This document shows, in pieces, positions 7,598 to 14,136 of a stretch of DNA of 21,573 bases; position 1 is the stretch's first letter, and each line of letters starts with the position of its first letter. The DNA comes from an uncultured Prosthecobacter sp. (GTDB lineage Bacteria > Verrucomicrobiota > Verrucomicrobiia > Verrucomicrobiales > Verrucomicrobiaceae): positions 1 through 21,573 of the forward strand of contig CALDGV010000591.1 in the NCBI GenBank assembly GCA_937941745.1, given 5' to 3'. The translations under genes and the position numbers were made by a program. The notes beneath the pieces are model-generated. The model saw nothing but the letters and a program-made list of their open reading frames with translations. It did not search any database and was not told the origin of the DNA.

Positions 7598-8695
7598 ATG
7601 CAGCGCGTGATTCTTGTTTTAACTGCTGGATTTGGTGATGGCCACAATACCGCCGCGGCGTCCGTGGCGGATGCTTTGCGACGACTGGCTCCGGCAGAAG
7701 CAGTGCAGGTCTCGGACCTGGTTTCAGAAGCTCAGCCAAGTCTCGCCGGCGTCTTGAAGTCGCTTTACCAAGTGGCGATCACCCATCTGCCAGGCGCGTG
7801 GCGGTTTCTTTACCAGAAACTGGCCACATCGGACCTCGATCCTGGCAAAAATGCCTGGATGCGCCCGCTGCTGAGCCATTTGAGGCGGCAGATCGAACTC
7901 CTCCAGCCTAGGCTGATCATCAGCACCTACCCTTTGTATGCCGGGCTGCTGGCCAGTCTGCGGCTGGAAATGGAGGTGCCCAGGCTGGTCACGGTCATCA
8001 CGGACTCCACCAGCATCCATCCCATCTGGCTCATGGCACCGAGCGACCTTTATTGTGTCTCGGATGTGGAGACGAGGGAGGTCATCGAGAAGATGGGCGT
8101 GCCGCCATCCAAGATCCGGGTCACTGGTTTTCCCGTCAGCCTTCAGTTTGTCGAGCCACTGCCGCCCGAAGCCGCTCATGGAGCTCCGGCGAGGATTCTC
8201 TACCTTCCCTCCACGCCCGCCGGGCATGTGGCGATGACGTTAGAGTCACTGCGCCCGCTGCTCCAGCAGGGAGTGAAACTCACCCTGCCCGTGGGGAAGC
8301 ATCGTTCCCGGCTTTTCCATGTGCTTCGTCGCTTTGGCGATTCCCTTCCTCCAGGTGCCATGGAGGTGATTGGGTGGACCACACGCATCCCCGAACTGCT
8401 GCGCACGCATGACGTGGTGATCTGCAAGGCTGGCGGAGCCATCCTTCACGAAGTCATGGCGGCACGCACAGCCGCTGTGATTGACTACGTGGTGCCCGGG
8501 CAGGAGGAGGGTAATGCGGACTACCTGCTTTCCCGTCGCTGCGCCCTGCGCGCCCACAGCCCCGAAGAGACGGGGAAGGCGGTGACCCAGGTTCTGGCGG
8601 ACGGTGGCAGGCTGGCGGCTGAGATGCGGGAGAACCTGCTCGCCATCAGCGTGCCGGATGCCGCCCTGCGCGTGGCGCAAGAAGTGCTGGCTTGA
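7598..8695 (+). CDS. MGDG-synthase/UgtP-like glycosyltransferase (GT28)
   Basis: A 365-residue cytoplasmic or membrane-surface glycosyltransferase with a GT-B fold. The N-terminal half fits the MGDG_synth domain: ILVLTAGFGDGHNTAAASVA (5-24) is its glycine-rich acceptor-side loop, and PRLIISTYPLYAGLL and LVTVITDSTSIHPIW are conserved strands. The C-terminal half carries the sugar-nucleotide site, with KAGGAILHE (277-285) and PGQEEGNADYL. Relatives transfer galactose or glucose from UDP-sugars to diacylglycerol, making MGDG or glucosyl-diacylglycerol; MurG is the more distant cousin. There is no signal peptide, as expected for a peripheral membrane enzyme. The ATG at 7598 comes 31 bp after the terminator hairpin's T-tract and lacks an obvious Shine-Dalgarno. 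It ends 30 bp from a converging gene and appears monocistronic. The acceptor and sugar cannot be read from the sequence. Confidence 0.85.
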   Translation: MQRVILVLTAGFGDGHNTAAASVADALRRLAPAEAVQVSDLVSEAQPSLAGVLKSLYQVAITHLPGAWRFLYQKLATSDLDPGKNAWMRPLLSHLRRQIELLQPRLIISTYPLYAGLLASLRLEMEVPRLVTVITDSTSIHPIWLMAPSDLYCVSDVETREVIEKMGVPPSKIRVTGFPVSLQFVEPLPPEAAHGAPARILYLPSTPAGHVAMTLESLRPLLQQGVKLTLPVGKHRSRLFHVLRRFGDSLPPGAMEVIGWTTRIPELLRTHDVVICKAGGAILHEVMAARTAAVIDYVVPGQEEGNADYLLSRRCALRAHSPEETGKAVTQVLADGGRLAAEMRENLLAISVPDAALRVAQEVLA

Positions 8696-8725
8696 ACCCC
8701 GCAACAGCCGCGTGCCCAGCAGAGG

Positions 8726-9364
8726 TCACTTCTCCTTTTTCTGGAAGAGGCGCTTGAAGAAGTTGGTCTTGGGCTTCTCTGCCTCAGGCGGCCGCACCGG
8801 CGCAACCTCCATCCCTGCGGCGGAGCCTGTCGGCGCATTCGAAACAGGCACCGGAGCAAAACGGGAATCGGGCGAGGTGCCCTGGGGTGGCACGCCGCCG
8901 GACGGTGCCGGCTGCTGGGTGAAGTCGATTGGCGCGGGCTTGATGCTCGGCATGCTGGCGACCTTCAAGTTGAGGACCTTGGGTTTTAGGGCCTTCCCGT
9001 CCGCGCCGTATTCATGGATCACCTGCTGAAAGACCTCCCCCTGCAGGTTCATCAGGCGGTCTTCCTTGCGCCGTCCCAGCTCATCGTAGAGGCACTCCGC
9101 CCGGGCCACGAGGTTGCCGCGGCCGTCATACACATTGCCGCGCAGCGGCTCCCCCTTCTCATTGAGGAGGAAGACCTTCTTCACGGTCAGCACGTTGTCC
9201 GCCGTGTAGGTGCTCTCGGTCATCTCGCGGATTTCCGGGTTCGTCAGCGACTCCGTGCGGGACTTGTCCTGATGGTAAATCGTCCGCCCGACGATCCCCT
9301 GACCGCTCAGGGCAGGGACAAAGACAAGCCAGCAAAGGCCAAGAAAGGCAGCGCAGGTTTTCAT
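8726..9364 (-). CDS. Exported hypothetical protein with YD-like repeats and basic tail
   Basis: A 212-residue protein I cannot assign to a named family. The start chosen is the ATG at 9364, which begins a clear signal peptide (MKTCAAFLGLCWLVFVPALS, cleavage near residue 21); an ATG at 9379 would add five residues. Residues 65-130 contain spaced segments of YD/RHS-like rhythm (NEKGEPLRG, YDGRGNLVA, YDELGRRKE, YGADGKALK). This suggests a short beta-strand repeat rather than a full RHS shell. A proline-rich stretch follows (about 140-195), then the C-terminus is strongly basic and aromatic (NFFKRLFQKKEK). That tail could contact membranes or polyanions, by inference. It is transcribed divergently from the GAF gene with 69 bp between starts. 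Confidence 0.7.
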   Translation of the reverse strand: MKTCAAFLGLCWLVFVPALSGQGIVGRTIYHQDKSRTESLTNPEIREMTESTYTADNVLTVKKVFLLNEKGEPLRGNVYDGRGNLVARAECLYDELGRRKEDRLMNLQGEVFQQVIHEYGADGKALKPKVLNLKVASMPSIKPAPIDFTQQPAPSGGVPPQGTSPDSRFAPVPVSNAPTGSAAGMEVAPVRPPEAEKPKTNFFKRLFQKKEK

Positions 9365-9433
9365 GGTTGGACAAATCATCTTCGACAGAATAGCGACAGC
9401 TACGCCTGCCTCCAACACGTTTCTATCCACGCC

Positions 9434-9889
9434 ATGAAGCCCTCCATCTCTCCCCATCCCACGGATGCCGATTGGAATCTGTTTTTGACCGAAGTCATCG
9501 GTGAATTCGGCTGCACCACCGGCACCCTGCACCGGCTGGACCCTGCAGACAAGCATCTCAAATTGGTGGCCGCGCAGTCCATCCCTCCGCAACTGATCCC
9601 CGTGATCCAGTCCATCCCGGTGGGCAAGGGCATCGCCGGCGCAGCCGCCCAGCGCCAGGAGCCCGTGGAGCTTTGCAACCTGCAGACAGACACCAGCGGA
9701 GTGGCCAAGCCCGGCGCCCGCCAGACCAACGTCCAGGGCAGCCTCGCCGTCCCCATGATGGACGGCTCCCGCCTCTGCGGTACCCTTGGCATTGGCAAGA
9801 TGGAACCTTACGAGTTCAGTGATTCAGAAAAACAACGCCTGCTGACGATCGCCCGGGAGGCTGCGGAAAAGCTTCTTCCGGCGGGTTGA
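9434..9889 (+). CDS. Stand-alone GAF domain protein
   Basis: A 151-residue soluble protein that is almost entirely one GAF domain (about 10-147). The helix NLFLTEVIGEFGCTTGTLHR is followed by the GAF core IPVGKGIAGAAAQRQEPVEL (61-80), then GSLAVPMMDGSRLCGTLGIG and the closing helix SEKQRLLTIAREAAEKLL. GAF domains bind small ligands such as cyclic nucleotides, tetrapyrroles or 2-oxo acids, or sense redox state. Three cysteines (27, 81, 115) are present, but their placement does not match the catalytic set of free-methionine-(R)-sulfoxide reductase, so I do not call that enzyme. No output domain is attached, so a partner must act with it. The open frame extends upstream to 9014, but that part is antisense to the neighbouring gene; the ATG at 9434 is the sensible start. 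Confidence 0.82.
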   Translation: MKPSISPHPTDADWNLFLTEVIGEFGCTTGTLHRLDPADKHLKLVAAQSIPPQLIPVIQSIPVGKGIAGAAAQRQEPVELCNLQTDTSGVAKPGARQTNVQGSLAVPMMDGSRLCGTLGIGKMEPYEFSDSEKQRLLTIAREAAEKLLPAG

Positions 9890-9918
9890 TGCGCCGGGCA
9901 GTTCTTTGACGGCCGGCG
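9878..9918 (+). promoter_or_regulatory. Three alternating complementary arms spanning the GAF stop and the DUF1080 start
   Basis: CCGGCG (9878-9883), CGCCGG (9892-9897) and CCGGCG (9913-9918) occur in order. Arm 2 can pair with arm 1, giving a loop that holds the GAF stop codon, or with arm 3, which touches the possible ATG at 9919. The two hairpins exclude each other, the layout of a translation-coupled switch. Six-base GC arms are common in GC-rich DNA, so chance is a serious alternative. If the next gene really starts at 9970, arm 3 is simply leader. Confidence 0.2.
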
Positions 9919-11142
9919 ATGAAAAGTCGTGACGCGCTTCCGCGTGTCATGCAGCCTGTTTCAGCCATCATGACCTGCACCCCTCGCTTCCTTGCCTGCT
10001 GTTTCACCATGACTGCCTCCGCCACCCAGGCCGCCGGCGGCTTTTACGGTGACCCACCGGACGCCACCCACCCCTGGGCCATCCATGACATGAACCGCCC
10101 CCAGCCGCCACGGGTGGAGCCGGGCAGCTTCAGCACGCAGGACAAGCCCGGCATCCCGCCCTCAGATGCCATCATCCTCTTCAGCGGCAAGGCCGAGGAA
10201 ATCGCCAAGTGGCAGTCCGACAAACCCAGCGGTGAGGCCACGAAGTGGGAGGTCAAGGACGGCGCGCTGCAGTGCGTTCCAGGCAGCGGCTACATCCGCT
10301 CCAAGGAGGAGTTTGGCGACTGCCAGCTCCACATCGAATGGGCCGCGCCCAGCAAGGTGGAGGGCGACAGCCAGGGCCGTAGCAACAGCGGGGTGTTTCT
10401 CATGGGCCAGGTCGAGGTCCAGGTGCTGGACAACTACAACAACCCCACTTACCCGGACGGCTTCGCCGCCTCCATTTACGGCATCAACCCGCCAATGGCG
10501 AACGCTCTGCGCGCTCCCGGCGAATGGCAGACCTACGACATCATTTTCCGCCGCCCGATCTTCAAGGACGGCCAAGAGGTCGATCCAGGCTACATCACCG
10601 TCTTTGTGAACGGGGTCTGCGTGCAGGATCACACCCGGCTGGAAGGCGGCGGCGGGCACATGAAGCGCTCCAGCCCCAGACCCTTCCCTGAAAAAGGTCC
10701 GCTCAAGCTCCAGGACCACGGCAATCCCGTGCGCTACCGGAACATCTGGTATCGCCCGCTGCCCAAGCGCGCCATTGAGGGCGGTGAAGCCAGCCTGATG
10801 AGCTCCGAAGCCACGGCAGCCAAGCGCGCCAGCATCGCCAAAAGCATCCGTGAGGATGCCTCGAAGCTTCAGGGCGAGGCCAGAATGTACCGCCTGCTGG
10901 AATCCCTCTGCTATGCCGAGGATGCCAGCGCCCGGAACGAAGGTGAAAAGCTCGCAGCAGACTTCATCGCCAGCCTCCGCAGCACGCCGGCGGAAAAATT
11001 GGAGGCCCGCAAAGGCGAAGGAATGCAGTTTCAGAAAGCCCTGAACTACCTGGTGAAGTTCAAGCTGCTGCCTGCGGACTTCCCCGCCAGACAGCAGATC
11101 GACCAGCTTGTGAAGGAACGCGGCTGGGACTCGAAGAAGTAG
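9919..11142 (+). CDS. Secreted DUF1080 (3-keto-disaccharide hydrolase) domain protein
   Basis: Up to 407 residues. ATGs at 9919, 9949 and 9970 are all in frame. The last begins a typical signal peptide (MTCTPRFLACCFTMTASATQAA) and may be the true start; 9919 is the outer limit, and none has a good Shine-Dalgarno. DUF1080 covers about residues 81-281 (counted from 9919), starting at DAIILFSGKA. RSNSGVFLMGQVEVQVLDNY (154-173) is its hallmark, with GEWQTYDIIFRRP and LQDHGNPVRYRNIWYRPL closing the jelly roll. Relatives hydrolyse 3-keto-glycosides or bind glycans, so a role in extracytoplasmic sugar breakdown is reasonable. About 120 residues of charged, helical sequence (285-407) follow, longer than a minimal DUF1080 protein, with no family I recognise. 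The gene lies 29 bp after the GAF gene on the same strand. Confidence 0.87.
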   Translation: MKSRDALPRVMQPVSAIMTCTPRFLACCFTMTASATQAAGGFYGDPPDATHPWAIHDMNRPQPPRVEPGSFSTQDKPGIPPSDAIILFSGKAEEIAKWQSDKPSGEATKWEVKDGALQCVPGSGYIRSKEEFGDCQLHIEWAAPSKVEGDSQGRSNSGVFLMGQVEVQVLDNYNNPTYPDGFAASIYGINPPMANALRAPGEWQTYDIIFRRPIFKDGQEVDPGYITVFVNGVCVQDHTRLEGGGGHMKRSSPRPFPEKGPLKLQDHGNPVRYRNIWYRPLPKRAIEGGEASLMSSEATAAKRASIAKSIREDASKLQGEARMYRLLESLCYAEDASARNEGEKLAADFIASLRSTPAEKLEARKGEGMQFQKALNYLVKFKLLPADFPARQQIDQLVKERGWDSKK

Positions 11143-11159
11143 GCATCTGAATCCGGCTT

Positions 11160-11203
11160 GGACATCCGACATGCCTCAAGGTAGCCTGGAGGCATGTCTG
11201 TCC
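11160..11203 (+). promoter_or_regulatory. Strong hairpin enclosing the hflK start codon
   Basis: GACATGCCTC (11168-11177) and GAGGCATGTC (11189-11198) are a perfect 10-bp inverted repeat. Inside it, AGG (11179-11181) pairs with CCT (11185-11187) around a TAG loop after one mismatch. Outside it, GGACA (11160-11164) pairs with TGTCC (11199-11203) across a 3-base bulge. The 3' arm contains GGAGG (11188-11192) and the hflK ATG (11194-11196), so folding the mRNA would hide the start. There is no T-tract, so it is not an intrinsic terminator for the DUF1080 gene. Possible roles are a translational switch, for example temperature-dependent opening, or a palindromic protein operator. The pairing is seen; the regulation is inferred. 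Confidence 0.5.
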
Positions 11204-12216
11204 GACCCACGCTTCCGTTTCCCGAACCCGGGAAGCTCCGCCTGAACCCGGTGAAGATCCTCTTCGGGGTCATCGCCGTCGTCGCCGCCCTGGGCTTGTT
11301 TTCCTGCTTCTACCAGGTTCCCATCAACTCCGAGGCCATTGTTCAGCGCTTCGGCAAGTTTCAGGACATCACGCAGCCCGGACTGCACTTCAAGCTGCCC
11401 TGGGGAATCGACCAGGTGACCTTGGTGGAGACCAAGCGCCAGTTGAAGCTGGAGTTCGGCTACGGCTCCGCAGGCGCCACCAACCACTTCCAGTTCAACC
11501 CCGATGACGAGGAGATGGAAATGGAAAAGAACATGGTCACGGGCGACCTGAACGCCGCCGTAGTGGAGTGGGTGGTGCAGTTCCACATCTCGGATGCCCG
11601 CGCCTTTGTCTTCAACTTCCTGGAGCCTCAGGCCACCCTCCGGGACCTTTCGGAATCCGTCATGCGCGAGGTCGTCGGAGACCGCACGATTGACGAGGTC
11701 CTGACCATCGGCCGCCAGGAGATGGAGGTGAAGGCGCTGGAGCGGCTGCAGCAGATCGCCAGCACGCTGAACATGGGCGTCCACATCGACCAGGTGCAGC
11801 TCGGGAACGTGAATCCACCGCTGCAGGTCAAGGACAGCTTCGATGAGGTGAACCGGGCCCAGCAGCAGCGTGAGGCCGCCATCAATGCCGCCAACGGCGA
11901 ATACAACCGCGTGATCCCCGAAGCCAGAGGCAAGGCGGAGCAGAGCGTGAGCCAGGCCGAAGGTTATGCCACCGAACGCACGAACCGCGCTGAAGGGGAT
12001 GCCACCCGGTTCATCGCTCTGCTGACCGAATATCAGAAGGCGCCCGAAGTCACCCGCAAGCGCATCTACCTCGAAACCCTCAGCGAACTGCTGCCCACGG
12101 TGCCCGGCAAGGTCATCGTGGACGACCAGGTGCCTCAGTTCCTGCCGCTGATGCAGTTGAAGCAGTCCGGCACCCCGTCCAACGCAGCCCAACCCCCTTC
12201 CCGCAACGCCCGATGA
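11194..12216 (+). CDS. hflK: HflK, FtsH-associated SPFH/band-7 membrane protein
   Basis: A 340-residue HflK-type protein. A short N-terminal segment (20 residues, without the glycine-rich tail of Escherichia coli HflK) precedes one membrane helix (about 21-40, ILFGVIAVVAALGLFSCFY). The SPFH/band-7 domain follows (SEAIVQRFGKF, PGLHFKLPWGID, VVEWVVQFHISDARAFVF, LRDLSESVMREVVGDRTIDE). Then comes the long alanine/glutamate helix (QQQREAAINAANGEYNRVIP, AEGYATERTNRAEGDATRFI) that builds the HflKC cage wall. HflK and HflC assemble on the periplasmic side of the inner membrane around FtsH and restrain its proteolysis. The ATG at 11194 is the only good start; GGAGG lies just 1 base before it, an awkward spacing, and both sit in a hairpin. 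It overlaps hflC by 4 bp. Confidence 0.92.
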   Translation: MSVRPTLPFPEPGKLRLNPVKILFGVIAVVAALGLFSCFYQVPINSEAIVQRFGKFQDITQPGLHFKLPWGIDQVTLVETKRQLKLEFGYGSAGATNHFQFNPDDEEMEMEKNMVTGDLNAAVVEWVVQFHISDARAFVFNFLEPQATLRDLSESVMREVVGDRTIDEVLTIGRQEMEVKALERLQQIASTLNMGVHIDQVQLGNVNPPLQVKDSFDEVNRAQQQREAAINAANGEYNRVIPEARGKAEQSVSQAEGYATERTNRAEGDATRFIALLTEYQKAPEVTRKRIYLETLSELLPTVPGKVIVDDQVPQFLPLMQLKQSGTPSNAAQPPSRNAR

Positions 12217-13262
12217 AACCCGGACTCTCCCTTCTCATCCTCATCGTCGGCTTCAGCCTCTACGTGCTCGGAAGCGCCAGCTTCTACACCGTGGGAGAGA
12301 CTGAGCAGGTCATCATCACCCAGTTCGGCAAGCCCGTGGGGGAGACCATCAAGGAGGCTGGCCTGCACGTGAAGCTGCCCTTCATCCAGCACGTGAACCG
12401 CTTCGACAAGCGCATCCTCGAATGGGATGGCGCACCGGTGAACATGCCCACGCGGGACAAGCTCTACATCGTCGTGGACAGCTTCGCCCGCTGGCGCATC
12501 AGCGACCCCAGAGTGTTCTTTGAAAACCTGCGCGATGAGCGCGGCGCAGAATCCAGGCTGAATGACATCCTCGGCAGCGAAACCCGCAACGTGATCGCCC
12601 GGCATGACTTCATCGAAGCCATCCGCTCCTCCAAGGAGCGCAAGGTCGCCCGTGAGGTGACGGCAGGAGCCTCGATCGCCGATTCGCGCATCGGCACCAT
12701 GCCCGCCATCACCAAGGGCCGCAGCGAGCTGGAGAAGGAGATCTTCACCAACGCCGCCCCCAAGGTGAAAAGCTTCGGCATCGAGCTCATGGACCTGCGC
12801 TTCAAGCGCATCAACTACACTCCGGCGGTCAGCCAGACCATCTACCAGCGCATGGTCAGCGAGCGCACCCAGATCGCCGAACGGTTCAAGTCCGAAGGTG
12901 CAGGGGAAGCCGCCAAGATCCTCGGCCAGCGGGAGCGGGAGCTGAAGGAGATTGAGTCCGATGCCTATCGAAAAGTCCAGGAGATCGAGGGTGCGGCTGA
13001 TGCCAAGGCCACGGAGATCTATGCCAAGGCCTACAATCAGAGTCCGGAGGCGGCGGAGCTCTTTGAGTTCCTCAAGACCATGGAGGCCTACAAGGCCATC
13101 ATCACACCCGACACCAGCCTGATCCTCAGCACGGACAGCCGCTTTCTGCGCTACCTGAAGTCCGCCGATGAAGCCGGAGCCTCCCCATCAGCGCCTTCCG
13201 CCACCTTGAAGGATCCGCTGCAAGGCCTGCCGACGCTGATGGATGTGCTGAAGAAGCCCTGA
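12213..13262 (+). CDS. hflC: HflC, FtsH-associated SPFH/band-7 membrane protein
   Basis: A 349-residue HflC-type protein whose ATG overlaps the hflK stop (ATGA), indicating coupled translation and a fixed ratio of the two cage subunits. The membrane helix spans about residues 4-25 (GLSLLILIVGFSLYVLGSA). The SPFH domain contains ETEQVIITQFGKPVG, AGLHVKLPFIQHVNRFDKR and LYIVVDSFARWRISDPRVFF, including the RWRI-DP signature typical of HflC. FGIELMDLRFKRINYTPAVS and the helix REREIKEIESD-like region (GQRERELKEIESDAYRKVQE) follow, then YAKAYNQSPEAAELFEFLKT near the C-terminal pore segment. Its role is with HflK in controlling FtsH access. The gene ends 8 bp from a converging gene; the stops are separated by the palindrome AGCGGCCGCT. 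ftsH is not in the window. Confidence 0.93.
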   Translation: MKPGLSLLILIVGFSLYVLGSASFYTVGETEQVIITQFGKPVGETIKEAGLHVKLPFIQHVNRFDKRILEWDGAPVNMPTRDKLYIVVDSFARWRISDPRVFFENLRDERGAESRLNDILGSETRNVIARHDFIEAIRSSKERKVAREVTAGASIADSRIGTMPAITKGRSELEKEIFTNAAPKVKSFGIELMDLRFKRINYTPAVSQTIYQRMVSERTQIAERFKSEGAGEAAKILGQRERELKEIESDAYRKVQEIEGAADAKATEIYAKAYNQSPEAAELFEFLKTMEAYKAIITPDTSLILSTDSRFLRYLKSADEAGASPSAPSATLKDPLQGLPTLMDVLKKP

Positions 13263-13271
13263 GCGGCCGCT
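13262..13271. other. Palindrome joining two convergent stop codons
   Basis: AGCGGCCGCT is a perfect 10-base palindrome. Its first base is the last base of the hflC TGA and its last base is the last base of the opposing TAA. With no loop it is a poor RNA hairpin, and no T-tract follows, so a role in transcript ending is only a possibility. Confidence 0.2.
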
Positions 13272-14026
13272 TACCGCTTCGCAGGCTCCGCATTCCAGAC
13301 CTTGAGGTCGTCGAAGCTGCCGGTCTTGCCCGCCACGCCGAGTTCAATCTTGGACTTCGTGGCGTGGGCGATGCCGGAGGACTTGAGGTAGCCCATCGGC
13401 TTGCCGTCGATGCTCACACGCATTTCATCACCTGCCGTCTCCACCACCAGCGTGTACCATTTGCCGGCCTCCAGCTTGGCTGGAAAGGTCGCCTGACGGC
13501 CCACCAGCAGCTTTGCCACCTCGGCCTTTTTCGCCGGGTCCTTCTTCATGGCATAGATGTCGTTGCGCATGTTGCCGTCCTTCTCGTCGATCACCGTCAC
13601 ACCATTCAGGCGCACCTGGGCGCGGCAGATGTGGCCGTAGTGGCAGCCGGTGAACTTCCGGTCGTCGAACTCCACATCGATCATCGTGGCGCCTTCAAAC
13701 TTGATCCGGCATTCCACGATGCTGTCACGGGTGGGAATCTCCAGGCCGTGAACAGCGGCGTGGGCTTTGACGATGCTTTTGCCATCCTTGGAGGGCATGT
13801 CCTTGTCCCTCGTCTGGATGCCTTTGAGCTCGCCATTTTCAAAGACGAAGGTGTCCACCACACGGTGCCATTCCTTGGGCCTCGCCGACCCCTCGAAATC
13901 ATCGGAGAACAGCAACTCCTTTTTCACGGCGACCGGCTTCGAGGGGATCTTGGGCAGGCGCGGTGTGTCAGCAGCCTGGGCGAGGGTGGCGAGGGCGAAG
14001 GCGGGGAGGAGATGACGGAGCTTCAT
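13271..14026 (-). CDS. Secreted jelly-roll (LamG/GH16-like, DUF1080-related) hypothetical protein
   Basis: A 251-residue exported protein. The start is the ATG at 14026, which opens a signal peptide (MKLRHLLPAFALATLAQAAD, cleavage near residue 19); the upstream ATG at 14059 adds a non-signal-like stretch. After a short linker, ELLFSDDFEG and WHRVVDTFVFENGELKG open a concanavalin-like beta-sandwich. It continues with SIVECRIKFEGATMIDVEFD, LEAGKWYTLVVETAGDEMRV and IDGKPMGYLKSSGIAHATKS, and ends with GSFDDLKVWNAEP. This strand order resembles LamG/DUF1080-type sugar-binding or hydrolase folds common in this bacterial group. I see no certain catalytic pair, so binding rather than catalysis is as likely. 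It converges on hflC and is divergent from the membrane-protein gene at 14137. Confidence 0.78.
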   Translation of the reverse strand: MKLRHLLPAFALATLAQAADTPRLPKIPSKPVAVKKELLFSDDFEGSARPKEWHRVVDTFVFENGELKGIQTRDKDMPSKDGKSIVKAHAAVHGLEIPTRDSIVECRIKFEGATMIDVEFDDRKFTGCHYGHICRAQVRLNGVTVIDEKDGNMRNDIYAMKKDPAKKAEVAKLLVGRQATFPAKLEAGKWYTLVVETAGDEMRVSIDGKPMGYLKSSGIAHATKSKIELGVAGKTGSFDDLKVWNAEPAKR

Positions 14027-14136
14027 GAGGGTGTTAGCAAACGAATGCCCTTCTGCCATCCTTCGAGGATTTGCCAGCCTGCACTTTCCCCTACCCGCCG
14101 TGCCGGGGCTCTGCTACAAAGCCGCTCTTTACACGC

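Noticed and set aside
9367..9394. TTGGAC followed after about 16-17 bases by AATAGC as a promoter for the GAF gene
   Set aside because: The -10 match is only about three of six positions, within what GC-rich spacer sequence gives by chance.
9014..9433. Upstream extension of the GAF protein frame
   Set aside because: This part is antisense to the exported YD-like protein gene and has no domain. The ATG at 9434 gives a complete GAF domain.
9434..9889. Free-methionine-(R)-sulfoxide reductase identity for the GAF protein
   Set aside because: The three cysteines are not placed as in the catalytic set of that enzyme, and the surrounding motif is absent.
11143..11203. The 11160-11203 hairpin as an intrinsic terminator of the DUF1080 gene
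   Set aside because: No T-tract follows, and the 3' arm runs into the hflK coding sequence.
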